Assembly: GCA_021730835.1 (NCBI GenBank)
Contig: JAKFYP010000182.1
Span: 1-9,975, forward strand
DNA from: Alphaproteobacteria bacterium
Lineage (GTDB): Bacteria > Pseudomonadota > Alphaproteobacteria > Rickettsiales > UBA998
DNA length: 9,975 bases
Direction: 5' to 3'
Part shown: in pieces, positions 1-6,416 of the stretch
Layout: each line of letters begins with the position of its first letter
Position numbering within the stretch: position 1 is the stretch's first letter
The notes under the pieces: model-generated
Databases searched by the model: none
The model's input: the letters and a program-made list of their open reading frames with translations, nothing else
What the model was told of the DNA's origin: nothing
Made by a program: the position numbers and the translations under genes

Positions 1-135
1 ATTGAGCGGGCGATGGATCGTGATAACTTCATGGCGTCCGAAGAAGCCAAAAAATTCGGGCTGATTGACGACATCGTCGCCACCCGCGATGAGGAAATGA
101 AAAAAGCCGCCGCCGCTGCCGCGAAGAAGAAGTGA
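1..135 (+). CDS. clpP: ATP-dependent Clp protease proteolytic subunit ClpP, C-terminal end (partial)
   Basis: The last 44 codons of a gene that enters from the left edge, ending at TGA 133-135. The translation begins IERAMDRDNFMASEEAKKFG and continues LIDDIVATR. This matches the ClpP C-terminal block (E-R-D-x-F-M-S-A-x-E-A-x-x-F/Y-G-L-I/V-D), which includes the last catalytic-triad Asp region and the final helix. ClpP is the serine peptidase chamber that degrades proteins unfolded by ClpX or ClpA in the cytoplasm. The tail is unusually rich in Ala and Lys (six Ala in a row, then Lys-Lys-Lys). The catalytic Ser and His lie outside the window, so activity cannot be judged. In many bacteria clpX follows clpP, but here a terminator-like hairpin and dapB follow. 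The family call is confident although only the tail is visible. Confidence 0.88.
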   Translation: MERAMDRDNFMASEEAKKFGLIDDIVATRDEEMKKAAAAAAKKK

Positions 136-155
136 AAGCAATCGTTGATGGGCAA

Positions 156-188
156 AAAAGCCTGTCATTTTGAGGCAGACAGGCTTTT
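156..188 (+). terminator. Stem-loop resembling an intrinsic terminator after clpP
   Basis: A perfect 11-bp inverted repeat: AAAAGCCTGTC at 156-166 and GACAGGCTTTT at 178-188, with an 11-base loop. The A-rich foot and T-run make it look like a rho-independent terminator 20 bases past the clpP stop. The T-run is only four bases and is part of the stem, so termination may be partial. The right arm ends 4 bases before the dapB ATG and covers the only purine-rich stretch that could serve as its ribosome binding site. Confidence 0.7.
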
Positions 189-192
189 GCAT

Positions 193-981
193 ATGAACCT
201 GATTATCACAGGCGCGCTGGGGCGCATGGGGCGGATGCTGATCGCACAGGCGGCGGTGGATTCCCTGACATTGGCAGGTGTCACCGTGCGCCCCGGCAAG
301 GAGCATGATGTCGGGGCGCTGCTGCATGCGCTCGGGCTGGCGGATTGCCGGATTTCTACCGATCTGGAGGCGTTATTGCCCCATGCCGATGCCGTGATTG
401 ACTTCACCACGCCGCATTATACGCTGGCGGCGGCTCAGGAGGCGGCGAGGGCAGGGGTTGCCTTTATCTGCGGTACGACCGGGCTTTCCGATACGCAACA
501 GGTGGCGCTGGAGCGCTTGGGGGCGCTAATTCCGGTGGTCTGGGCGGCGAATTTCAGTATCGGGGTCAATATGTTGCTGGGATTAGTCCAGCAGGTGGCC
601 GCAACGCTCGACGAGAACTGGGATATTGAGATTACGGAGTTGCATCACCGGATGAAGCGGGATGCCCCCTCGGGCACGGCGCTGGCGCTGGGCCATGCCG
701 CCGCCGAGGGCCGCCGGGTGGCGCTGGCGGAATACGCGGTGCGGGGCAGGGACGGGCTAACGGGTGAACGCGGGCGCGGCGAAATCGGGTTCACGGCCCT
801 GCGCGGGGGGGATGTTATTGGAGAACATAGCGTTTTGTTCGCCGGGGATGGAGAACGGCTTGAACTGGTGCATAAGGCCTCCAGCCGCGATATTTACGCC
901 GCCGGAGCCATCAAAGCCGCCCGCTGGGCAATGATCCAGCCGCCCGGCTATTATTCGATGCGGGATGTTCTCAACGCCTAG
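193..981 (+). CDS. dapB: 4-hydroxy-tetrahydrodipicolinate reductase
   Basis: A 262-residue cytoplasmic enzyme that reduces hydroxy-tetrahydrodipicolinate with NAD(P)H in the diaminopimelate/lysine pathway. It supplies both peptidoglycan and protein synthesis. The N-terminal nucleotide-binding motif is TGALGRMGR (residues 6-14). FTTP at 71-74 and GTTG at 94-97 line the cofactor site, and AANFSIGVN (118-126) leads into the C-terminal domain. The signature ELHHRMKRDAPSGTA (149-163) holds the catalytic His and Lys of the family. Length is normal. I chose ATG 193 because homology begins there. The frame is open upstream to ATG 148 (or TTG 145), but that adds about 15 residues encoded by the terminator stem and unlike any DapB. 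No strong Shine-Dalgarno sequence is visible; the nearest purine stretch, ACAGG (179-183), is inside the hairpin. No dapB promoter is apparent in the 57-base gap. Confidence 0.96.
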   Translation: MNLIITGALGRMGRMLIAQAAVDSLTLAGVTVRPGKEHDVGALLHALGLADCRISTDLEALLPHADAVIDFTTPHYTLAAAQEAARAGVAFICGTTGLSDTQQVALERLGALIPVVWAANFSIGVNMLLGLVQQVAATLDENWDIEITELHHRMKRDAPSGTALALGHAAAEGRRVALAEYAVRGRDGLTGERGRGEIGFTALRGGDVIGEHSVLFAGDGERLELVHKASSRDIYAAGAIKAARWAMIQPPGYYSMRDVLNA

Positions 982-1145
982 AGCATTTTTCATTTAGTCG
1001 TGCGCGTTGTTGTTGCTCGTTTCATATAGCTTATCTAGTCAGCCCTAAAAAAGTTTCAAGGTGTTGCACAGGAAGTCTATTTTTGTCTTTGTCCGTGATG
1101 TAGATTGCAAGGAAGTGCTGTGTAACGCTTCAAAGGTTGCAATTC

Positions 1146-1283
1146 ATGTTACAGAAAAATCCCACCTCCAGCGGTCAGGATGAGCTGTTCCGCTCGCGTC
1201 TTGACTCCATCCTCGATCTGCGCCACGCGCTGGTGAAGCTGTCCCGGCTCATCGACCGGGACGGTCTGGCGGCGGATTTATAG
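1146..1283 (+). pseudogene. IS5-family transposase, N-terminal fragment
   Basis: A 45-codon reading frame starting at ATG 1146, preceded by AAAGG at 1132-1136 (9-base spacing), and ending at TAG 1281-1283. Its core, LFRSRLDSILDLRHALVKLS (residues 14-33), followed by a LID motif, resembles the N-terminal domain of IS5-family transposases, which carry a pattern like L-F-x-x-x-L-x-x-I-x-x-x-x-H-x-L-V-x-L-x-x-x-I-D-W. Here the usual Trp after I-D is Arg, and the protein stops just beyond. The DDE catalytic core, several hundred residues in intact members, is absent from the rest of the window. The stop codon is part of the 12-bp inverted repeat at 1279-1325, so truncation probably coincides with that junction. 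The IS5 call is from remembered family pattern, without alignment. A short domesticated protein is possible but less likely. Confidence 0.6.
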
Positions 1284-1325
1284 CCGATTTGATTGATGTG
1301 CAGTCACACAAGTAAATCGGCTATA
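1279..1325. repeat. 12-bp perfect inverted repeat overlapping the transposase-fragment stop
   Basis: TATAGCCGATTT at 1279-1290 is the exact reverse complement of AAATCGGCTATA at 1314-1325, around a 23-base spacer. It lacks a terminal T-run, so a simple intrinsic terminator is unlikely. It may be a small palindromic repeat or a recombination scar at the broken end of the transposase fragment. Confidence 0.7.
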
Positions 1326-1367
1326 TTCATTGGGAAACATCGCATAATGGTGATACAGTAACACGAC

Positions 1368-1441
1368 CTACTTTACATGTATATACTCGCTCACGCGAGT
1401 ATATTACGCCGCAAGCGGCGGGGAATAAGTCCCGAAAGTAG
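1368..1441. repeat. Nested palindrome cluster (outer stem enclosing two hairpins)
   Basis: An outer 7-bp stem, CTACTTT (1368-1374) with AAAGTAG (1435-1441), encloses two perfect hairpins. The first is ATATACTCGC (1381-1390) with GCGAGTATAT (1395-1404), loop TCAC. The second is CGCCGC (1407-1412) with GCGGCG (1415-1420), loop AA. Together they can form a three-way-junction fold in RNA, or a cruciform in DNA, on either strand. No promoter or reading frame is associated with it. It most resembles a mobile palindromic repeat unit; a small structured RNA is possible but unsupported. Confidence 0.65.
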
Positions 1442-1447
1442 ATTTAA

Positions 1448-1473
1448 GAGACTGGTCTCCGCCTTTGCGGGGA
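1448..1473. repeat. Two overlapping, mutually exclusive hairpins; possible ialB-side terminator
   Basis: GAGAC (1448-1452) pairs with GTCTC (1455-1459). Alternatively TCTCCGC (1456-1462) pairs with GCGGGGA (1467-1473), with one G-T pair and loop CTTT. The arms share bases 1456-1459, so only one can form. The second hairpin lies about 41 bases downstream of the ialB-like stop (minus strand) and could end that transcript, but no T-run follows. Its sequence resembles the short REP-like palindromes common in alphaproteobacterial gaps (from memory). Confidence 0.4.
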
Positions 1474-1513
1474 TTGACAAAACAAACGACTTTTGCAGAG
1501 CCTTCTCTCTACC

Positions 1514-1999
1514 TCACTTACACAACGCTTTCATCTTGCCGTGAGCGGCGGTGAAGCCTTTGAGGGAATAGCCATCCTCGGAGAACGTGCCTTTTGGCGA
1601 TGTTCCCTTTACCTTCATGGAGTTGCCTTTTGTCATAGCGGCGATCAGGCTTCGGTCAGCCGATTCGTCTTTGGCCCAACCGCGCTCGCCTTTGGTAAAT
1701 AGGCCGAATTTCTTACCGTCGATCATCACGGTGGCCTCACTGCCTCCCTTATAGGGATAGCCGGAAGAGACACTCACCTCGTCGGTTGTGGCATTACGAT
1801 AGGTCACCAGCGCGAAAGGCTCATCCCGCTTGCTGTAATTGCCGGTCTTTTTCACCGGCACGCTGGCGATATAACAAACATTCTTGCCGTCCTGCCTGTA
1901 GGTGAAGACGCGCCAGTCTCCCGAAGTCATCTGCAATTGCTGGGCGACGGCAAGGAATGGAATGACAGCAAGAACGATCGCATACAGAAGGGGTTTCAT
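1514..1999 (-). CDS. IalB-family (invasion-associated locus B) secreted protein
   Basis: A 161-residue protein with a clear signal peptide: Met-Lys-Pro, a hydrophobic core over residues 4-18, and likely cleavage after AVA (about residue 19). It should be exported to the periplasm. The mature part starts with SGDWRVF (26-32), and has Cys42 in VCYI and Cys160 one residue from the end. That two-cysteine layout and the closing motif YSLKGFTAA are typical of the IalB family. The family is widespread in alphaproteobacteria; a role in erythrocyte invasion was shown for Bartonella, and most members have no known function. The two cysteines could form a disulfide. AAAGGA sits about 7 bases before the ATG, supporting this start. 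The gene appears to be a single-gene unit, separated from yaaA by 79 bases. Family membership is fairly sure; the role is not inferable here. Confidence 0.88.
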   Translation of the reverse strand: MKPLLYAIVLAVIPFLAVAQQLQMTSGDWRVFTYRQDGKNVCYIASVPVKKTGNYSKRDEPFALVTYRNATTDEVSVSSGYPYKGGSEATVMIDGKKFGLFTKGERGWAKDESADRSLIAAMTKGNSMKVKGTSPKGTFSEDGYSLKGFTAAHGKMKALCK

Positions 2000-2019
2000 G
2001 GGTTTTCCTTTCTGTTTAC

Positions 2020-2042
2020 ATAAGGTATCTCATACTTATACC
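2020..2042 (-). promoter_or_regulatory. Possible promoter/operator of the ialB-like gene
   Basis: On the minus strand TATAAG (2040-2035) could be a -10 element, about 36 bases before the start codon. I see no convincing -35. The same stretch has short symmetrical arms, GGTAT (2024-2028) with ATACC (2038-2042) and ATAAG (2020-2024) with CTTAT (2035-2039), that could bind a dimeric regulator. This is suggestive only. Confidence 0.25.
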
Positions 2043-2078
2043 AAAAAAACAGGCGACATCCAGCCCCAATGCCGTATC

Positions 2079-2846
2079 CTATCCTCTGGTGAAAACCATT
2101 GCGCCGTCTTGTGATAAATCCTCGCGGTACTGATACCCTCCGAGGCTGAATTTTTTGATCTCATCGGGCGAGGTCAGCCGGTGACGAATGACATAATCAG
2201 CCATTGCGCCACGCGCTCGCTTGGCCAGCAGGCCGATGACCCGATAGATACCGTCTTTATGTTCCTTAAACTGCACATGAATCAGCGATGTTTTTAGCAA
2301 TCCGGGTTTTACCGCCTTGAAATACTCATCCGATGCAAGGTTGAGGATAGCTTTCGCGTTGCATTGTTGCGCTGCTTCCTCAATGGCGAGGGTAATTTTT
2401 TCACCCCAGAAGGCGTATAAATCCTTGCCCTTCGGATTTTTTAGCGCCGTGCCCATTTCCAGCCGGTAGGGCTGCATCAGGGTCAGGGGCGTAAGCAGGC
2501 CATACAGTCCCGATAAAATACGCAGATGCGATTCGGCGAATTGCAGCTCTTTTTTTCCGTATTGTGAAACATTCATCGCGTTATAGACATCGCCCCTGAA
2601 CATATAGAGCGCCGGTTTCGCATTTTCTTCCGTAAAATCGGGTGAAAAATCATGGTAGCGCCCAGCGTTCAGCGTGGCTATTTTCTCACTGACGCCCATC
2701 AGGTTTTGCAGCTTTTTTGCAGTCATCTTTTTGAGGATGCCTGCCAGCTTTTGCGTTTCATCCGGGAATAATGGCAGGGCAGCGGGAAGCGGCAGCGCTA
2801 CCTTGCATTCATCGAGCGTCTTGGCGGGAGAGAGGAGTATAAGCAT
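2079..2846 (-). CDS. yaaA: Peroxide stress protein YaaA (DUF328/UPF0246)
   Basis: A 255-residue cytoplasmic protein, close to the usual length of about 257. It opens with LILLSPAKTLD (residues 2-12), the hallmark of the family, and contains the conserved LRILSGLYGLLTP and MQPYRLEMGT blocks in the middle, then NLASDEYFKAV. In Escherichia coli YaaA limits free iron and so protects DNA and proteins during hydrogen peroxide stress; the family binds DNA. GGAG lies about 7 bases before the ATG. The gene follows metG by 21 bases on the same strand and is probably the last gene of that transcript. I see no promoter or OxyR-like site in front of it, so independent stress induction is not evident from the sequence. 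Confidence 0.94.
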   Translation of the reverse strand: MLILLSPAKTLDECKVALPLPAALPLFPDETQKLAGILKKMTAKKLQNLMGVSEKIATLNAGRYHDFSPDFTEENAKPALYMFRGDVYNAMNVSQYGKKELQFAESHLRILSGLYGLLTPLTLMQPYRLEMGTALKNPKGKDLYAFWGEKITLAIEEAAQQCNAKAILNLASDEYFKAVKPGLLKTSLIHVQFKEHKDGIYRVIGLLAKRARGAMADYVIRHRLTSPDEIKKFSLGGYQYREDLSQDGAMVFTRG

Positions 2847-2867
2847 GGAAATCTCCGGATTGTAAAA

Positions 2868-4436
2868 TCACGCCGCCTTTTCCTCCGCGATGCGCGGGAA
2901 GATGCCTACCGGCGCGGGCAAGGGCGTGCCGGGTTTCAGCGCATGGGGAATATCGGCGGGCTTCTCAGGCCCGTCGGCGTGCAGATGCGCAAACATCCGC
3001 TTATCCTGCGGCACGGCCAGCAGATCGAGCAGCCTGCCCGCCGAATCGGGAATAAACGGTTGCAGCATAATGGCGATACCGCGCAGCGATTCAGCCAGCA
3101 CATAGAGCACCGATTCCATCCGTTCGGGGTTTTCTTTTTTCAGCTTCCACGGGGCCATTGCGTCAATATATTCATTGGCCTTCGACGCCGCTTCGACAAT
3201 CCCGCTCAGGGCTTCCTGAAAACGGCAGGACTCCATCGCCTCGCGCATTTCCGCCGCCGTTTTTTCGCTCGTCACCAGCACGCGCTCAAGCAGCGCCCGA
3301 TCCTCCGGGGTGAATGCCGGTTCGTGGTATACCGGCACGCTGCCTTCGCAATGCTTGGCGATCATGGAAAGCGTGCGCTGGGCGAGATTGCCGATATTAT
3401 TAGCCAATTCGCTGTTGATGCGGCGCACCATCGCCTCGCGGGCAAAATTCCCGTCATTGCCGAACGGCACTTCGCGCAGCAGGAAATAACGCGTCTGATC
3501 CACGCCGTATTGCTCAACCAACTCACCCGGAGCAATCGCGTTGCCCAGCGATTTGGACATTTTCTCGCCCTCAATCGTCCACCAGCCATGCGCGAATACC
3601 CGCTTGGGCGGGGCAATCCCGGCGCTGAGCAGAAAAGCGGGCCAGTAGACGGCATGAAAGCGCAAAATATCCTTGCCCACCATATGCAGATCGGCGGGCC
3701 AGAATTCCCCCTCGTTCGCATCGGGATAGCCGGTCGCCGTCAGGTAGTTGACCAGCGCGTCGAACCAGACATACATCACATGCGCCTCATCGCCCGGAAC
3801 CGGCACGCCCCACGAAAAGCTGGTGCGCGAAACGGATAAATCCTGCAAGCCGCCCTCGACGAAACGTTTTACTTCGTTGAAGCGTGAAGCGGGCATGACA
3901 AAGCCCGGATTCTCCTCATAGAATTTCAGCAACCGTTCTCTCCATGCCGACAGGCGGAAAAAATAGCTCGGCTCCTCGACCCATTCGACTTCCGCACCGC
4001 TCGGCGCTTTACCGTCAATTAACTCGGACTCGGCATAAAACGCCTCATCACGCACGGCGTACCAGCCCGCGTATTTCCCGAGGTAAATATCCCCGCTGGC
4101 CTCAAGCCGCTTCCAGACCGCCTGTACCGAGCGTTTATGGCGCTCCTCGGTGGTACGGATGAAATCGTCGTTACTGAGATTGAGCAGCCCGGTCATCTCC
4201 CGGAAGGAAACCGAAACGCTATCCACCAGCTCTTGCGGGGTGATATGCTGCGCTTTGGCGGTTTTCTCGATTTTCTGGCCGTGCTCATCCGTGCCGGTGA
4301 GGAATTTGACCCTGCGCCCGTCGAGCCGCATATAACGCGCCAGCGCGTCGCAGGCCACGGAAGTATAGGCATGGCCGATATGTGGCCTGTCATTGACATA
4401 ATAGATCGGCGTGGTGACGTAATAGTGATCGCGCAT
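2868..4436 (-). CDS. metG: Methionyl-tRNA synthetase
   Basis: A 522-residue class I aminoacyl-tRNA synthetase that charges initiator and elongator tRNA-Met in the cytoplasm. The Rossmann catalytic domain has TTPIYYVNDRPHIGH with the HIGH motif at residues 19-22, TGTDEHG at 47-53, VWFDALVNYLT at 223-233 and KMSKS at 292-296. The helical anticodon-binding domain follows. Between the halves of the catalytic domain, GWYAVRDEAFY (124-134) takes the place of a Cys-rich zinc knuckle, so this is the short, zinc-free type usual in alphaproteobacteria. There is no C-terminal tRNA-binding extension. The frame is open another 42 codons upstream to ATG 4562, but that stretch is encoded by hairpin-rich repeat DNA and resembles no MetG. 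I therefore place the start at ATG 4434-4436, with only a weak GACGGA in front. It is preceded by holB and followed by yaaA. Confidence 0.97.
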   Translation of the reverse strand: MRDHYYVTTPIYYVNDRPHIGHAYTSVACDALARYMRLDGRRVKFLTGTDEHGQKIEKTAKAQHITPQELVDSVSVSFREMTGLLNLSNDDFIRTTEERHKRSVQAVWKRLEASGDIYLGKYAGWYAVRDEAFYAESELIDGKAPSGAEVEWVEEPSYFFRLSAWRERLLKFYEENPGFVMPASRFNEVKRFVEGGLQDLSVSRTSFSWGVPVPGDEAHVMYVWFDALVNYLTATGYPDANEGEFWPADLHMVGKDILRFHAVYWPAFLLSAGIAPPKRVFAHGWWTIEGEKMSKSLGNAIAPGELVEQYGVDQTRYFLLREVPFGNDGNFAREAMVRRINSELANNIGNLAQRTLSMIAKHCEGSVPVYHEPAFTPEDRALLERVLVTSEKTAAEMREAMESCRFQEALSGIVEAASKANEYIDAMAPWKLKKENPERMESVLYVLAESLRGIAIMLQPFIPDSAGRLLDLLAVPQDKRMFAHLHADGPEKPADIPHALKPGTPLPAPVGIFPRIAEEKAA

Positions 4437-4452
4437 GATGTCCGTCTTTTTT

Positions 4453-4600
4453 GGCTCCCCCCCTTGAGAGGGAGAGCGGTTGAGGGCGAGTCCGTAAGGA
4501 CGATACTCGAGCTGTGGGGGGGTATCTTTTCTCCCCCACCGCATCGCCGCCGGATGTTTCACATCCCCGGCTCTGCGACTCCCCCCTTGAGGGGGAGTTA
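4453..4600. repeat. Hairpin-rich repeat between holB and metG
   Basis: Four potential stem-loops fill this gap. ACTCCCCC (4578-4585) pairs with GGGGGAGT (4591-4598). A 9-bp stem joins 4514-4522 to 4531-4539 with one G-T pair. GTCC (4490-4493) pairs with GGAC (4498-4501). CTCCC (4455-4459) pairs with GGGAG (4470-4474). The first and last are near-identical copies (about 4577-4598 and 4453-4476) sharing the core CTCCCCCCTTGAG and a G-rich right arm, so they bracket the unit like ends of an inserted repeat. The holB stop codon TAA (4600-4598) lies at the foot of the outer hairpin. The unit separates two genes that are closely spaced in related operons (from memory) and may act as a transcript processing or attenuation site. 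Confidence 0.6.
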
Positions 4601-5749
4601 TATCATGGTGCGTGGTATTCCCCTGCCTGCCAGCGCCTCGAAAAATACCAGCAGCGTATGGCGCTTATCAAGATAGAGCCGCTCGGCATCCCCCAGCAGC
4701 GCGGGGCCTTTTTCCCATATTTCCAGCCAGTAATCCAGCGGTTTATTGACCGCCAGCACCCGGCAGGCCTCCTGCTCCGTGGATGGCCGTCCCGGCACGC
4801 TCTGGCCGGTCGCCCGCAGGCGCGTCACCTGACTGAGAAAACCACCCAGCAAGCGGCATAACACCGGCCATGTCGCCGCACTGTCCTTGCCCGCCATGCT
4901 GTCGGCCAGCCGCAAGCTCGCATCGGGTAGCGATGACACGAGCGACGGGGCCGCGTCAAGAAACCCGCGATACATGGCGACCGCGCCCGCTCGCTCCATC
5001 GCCAGCGCTACGCCGGGAGAGCCACCCGATAAATGATAGAGCCAGTGTGCCGCTTCGTCGTCTATTTGCGGTTTTTCCCGCCGCAATATCCGGTAAAACA
5101 ATGCTTCATCCGGGCAACTCAGCGCCAGCATGCGGCAACGCGAGCGCACCGTAGGCAGCAATACGCCCGGGCGATGGGCAATCAGCACGAACAGCGTCAT
5201 CGGCGGCGGCTCTTCGAGCCATTTGAGCAGAGCGTTGGCGGCGTTGACGTTGAGTTGATCGGCGGCATCCACGATCACCACTCGCCACGCGCTTTCCCCC
5301 GCCGTGCGCGACAGGAAGCCGTTGGTGCGGCGTACCTCATCCACCTCAATCAGCGATTTAAGTTTTTTCTTGCGTGCATCCCATCCCGGCTCAATCACCA
5401 GCATATCGCTGTGCGAGGACGCGGCCACACGCGCAAATACCGGTGAGTTCTCGGGAATATCGAGCGTAGCGGGCGGCGCGGGCGGCAACGCTTCGCCAAA
5501 CAGCCCGCCGCTATCCTGCGCCGAAGCTTGCCCCTGATAAAGCACGAACCGCGCCAGCCGATACGCCAGCATCGCCTTGCCGATTCCCTCCGGGCCGGTG
5601 AGCATCCACGCGCCGGGCAGTTTGCCCTCCTGCCAGAAGCCGAGCAATTGTCGCTCCACATGCTCATGGCCGAGCGGCGCACGCACGGGCCGCTCGCGGA
5701 CAACCGGCCTGCTGCTTTTCTCACCTTCGTCGCTATCGTCTTCGCTCAT
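4598..5749 (-). CDS. holB: DNA polymerase III subunit delta'
   Basis: A 383-residue clamp-loader subunit that helps load the sliding clamp during replication. The AAA+ domain has Walker A GPEGIGKA (residues 52-59), whose final Ala replaces the usual Thr/Ser and is consistent with the non-hydrolysing delta' role. The Walker B region is VVIVDAAD (157-164), the sensor segment LLKWLEEPP is at 174-182, and the SRC motif with the trans-acting arginine is at 203-205. No zinc-binding Cys cluster is seen between Walker A and B, where many other clamp-loader subunits have one. The first 25 residues are a charged, probably disordered extension. The gene starts 16 bases after the tmk stop, with CGGAAA about 10 bases before the ATG, so it is likely co-transcribed. 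Its stop codon sits in the hairpin repeat that follows, so the last few residues may have been altered by that insertion. Confidence 0.94.
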   Translation of the reverse strand: MSEDDSDEGEKSSRPVVRERPVRAPLGHEHVERQLLGFWQEGKLPGAWMLTGPEGIGKAMLAYRLARFVLYQGQASAQDSGGLFGEALPPAPPATLDIPENSPVFARVAASSHSDMLVIEPGWDARKKKLKSLIEVDEVRRTNGFLSRTAGESAWRVVIVDAADQLNVNAANALLKWLEEPPPMTLFVLIAHRPGVLLPTVRSRCRMLALSCPDEALFYRILRREKPQIDDEAAHWLYHLSGGSPGVALAMERAGAVAMYRGFLDAAPSLVSSLPDASLRLADSMAGKDSAATWPVLCRLLGGFLSQVTRLRATGQSVPGRPSTEQEACRVLAVNKPLDYWLEIWEKGPALLGDAERLYLDKRHTLLVFFEALAGRGIPRTMI

Positions 5750-5765
5750 CGCACCATGTTTCCGT

Positions 5766-6416
5766 TCATGTCACACTAACCACATCCAGCGCCAGACCGC
5801 AACGCTCGGTAATCACCGCCAGCATCGCCGCATGCACCTCTTCGGGTGATTTTTCCGCATCCATCACGGCCCAGCGCTCAGGCTCCCGCGCCGCCAGTTC
5901 CCGAAATCCGCGATTGACCGCCTCGTGAAACGCCCTGTCCATCCGTTCAAAACGATTCTCTCCGCCGCCCCGCGATTCGGTGCGCTTCAGCCCCGCCTGA
6001 GCGTCAATATCCAGCAGGAAGGTCAGATCAGGCTGGATATTACCGAGATTCAGTGCATGCAGCGTGGCATAATAATGTTCGGATACCCCTTTGATGCCCT
6101 GATAAATTCGCGTGGAATCGTGGAACCGGTCGCTGACGACCCATTGCCCCGCCGCCAGCGCCGGGAGAATCCGGCGTTTGACATGCTGCACCCGCGCCGC
6201 CATAAACAGCAGGGTTTCCGTCAGCGGCTCCCAGCGCCCCGGCTCACCTTCGACCAGCAGCTTGCGGATTTCCTCCGCCCCTTCCTCGCCGCCCGGTTCG
6301 CGGGTGCGAAGCACGGCAATTCCCGCTTGCTCCAGCGCCCGGCATAATAACCCCGCCTGCGTGCTCTTGCCGCATCCTTCGCCGCCTTCGAGCGAAATGA
6401 AATAGCCTGCTTTCAC
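5766..6416 (-). CDS. tmk: Thymidylate kinase (dTMP kinase)
   Basis: A 216-residue kinase converting dTMP to dTDP with ATP, essential for dTTP supply. The P-loop is EGGEGCGKST (residues 10-19), REPGG is at 39-43, and the DRF form of the DRY/DRF motif is at 96-98 within SDRFHDSTRIYQG. The arginine-bearing LID segment is around ESRGGGENRFERMD (147-160). I start it at GTG 6416-6414 because homology begins there and GGAGG sits 7 bases upstream. The GTGA overlap with the cutA stop (6413-6416) is the usual arrangement for translational coupling. The frame is open 25 codons further upstream to 6491, but that part duplicates cutA coding sequence. Tmk next to holB is a conserved pairing in alphaproteobacteria (family knowledge). 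Confidence 0.96.
   Translation of the reverse strand: MKAGYFISLEGGEGCGKSTQAGLLCRALEQAGIAVLRTREPGGEEGAEEIRKLLVEGEPGRWEPLTETLLFMAARVQHVKRRILPALAAGQWVVSDRFHDSTRIYQGIKGVSEHYYATLHALNLGNIQPDLTFLLDIDAQAGLKRTESRGGGENRFERMDRAFHEAVNRGFRELAAREPERWAVMDAEKSPEEVHAAMLAVITERCGLALDVVSVT

Larger units (their letters stand above)
982..1513. other. Non-coding region rich in mobile-element and palindrome remnants
   Basis: About 530 bases between dapB and the ialB-like gene with no intact gene on either strand. The first 160 bases are AT-rich and show no clear dapB terminator. Then come a transposase fragment (1146-1283), a 12-bp inverted repeat (1279-1325), a nested palindrome cluster (1368-1441) and overlapping short hairpins (1448-1473). 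The convergent flanking genes (dapB rightward, ialB-like leftward) make it a permissive site for insertions. Confidence 0.7.

Noticed and set aside
145..192. An upstream start for DapB at TTG 145 or ATG 148
   Set aside because: The added residues would be encoded by the terminator-like stem and do not resemble DapB proteins.
1368..1473. A possible tRNA, riboswitch or CRISPR array in the palindrome cluster
   Set aside because: There is no cloverleaf with a TPsiC arm, no known riboswitch core that I can recognise, and no regularly spaced direct repeats.
2943..3839. A 298-codon open frame on the plus strand
   Set aside because: It lies entirely antisense to metG, whose catalytic motifs are intact. 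The translation has no recognisable family pattern, so it is a shadow frame of GC-rich coding DNA.
4437..4562. A 42-residue N-terminal extension of MetG
   Set aside because: It is encoded by repeat DNA and unlike the start of other methionyl-tRNA synthetases, while homology starts exactly at ATG 4436.
4137..4676. A 179-codon open frame on the plus strand spanning the metG start and the holB-metG gap
   Set aside because: It is antisense to metG and runs through the hairpin repeat. It has no ribosome binding site and no recognisable domain.
5033..5446. A 137-codon plus-strand frame inside holB
   Set aside because: It is antisense to a well-supported holB, has a biased Arg/His/Gln composition and no upstream ribosome binding site.
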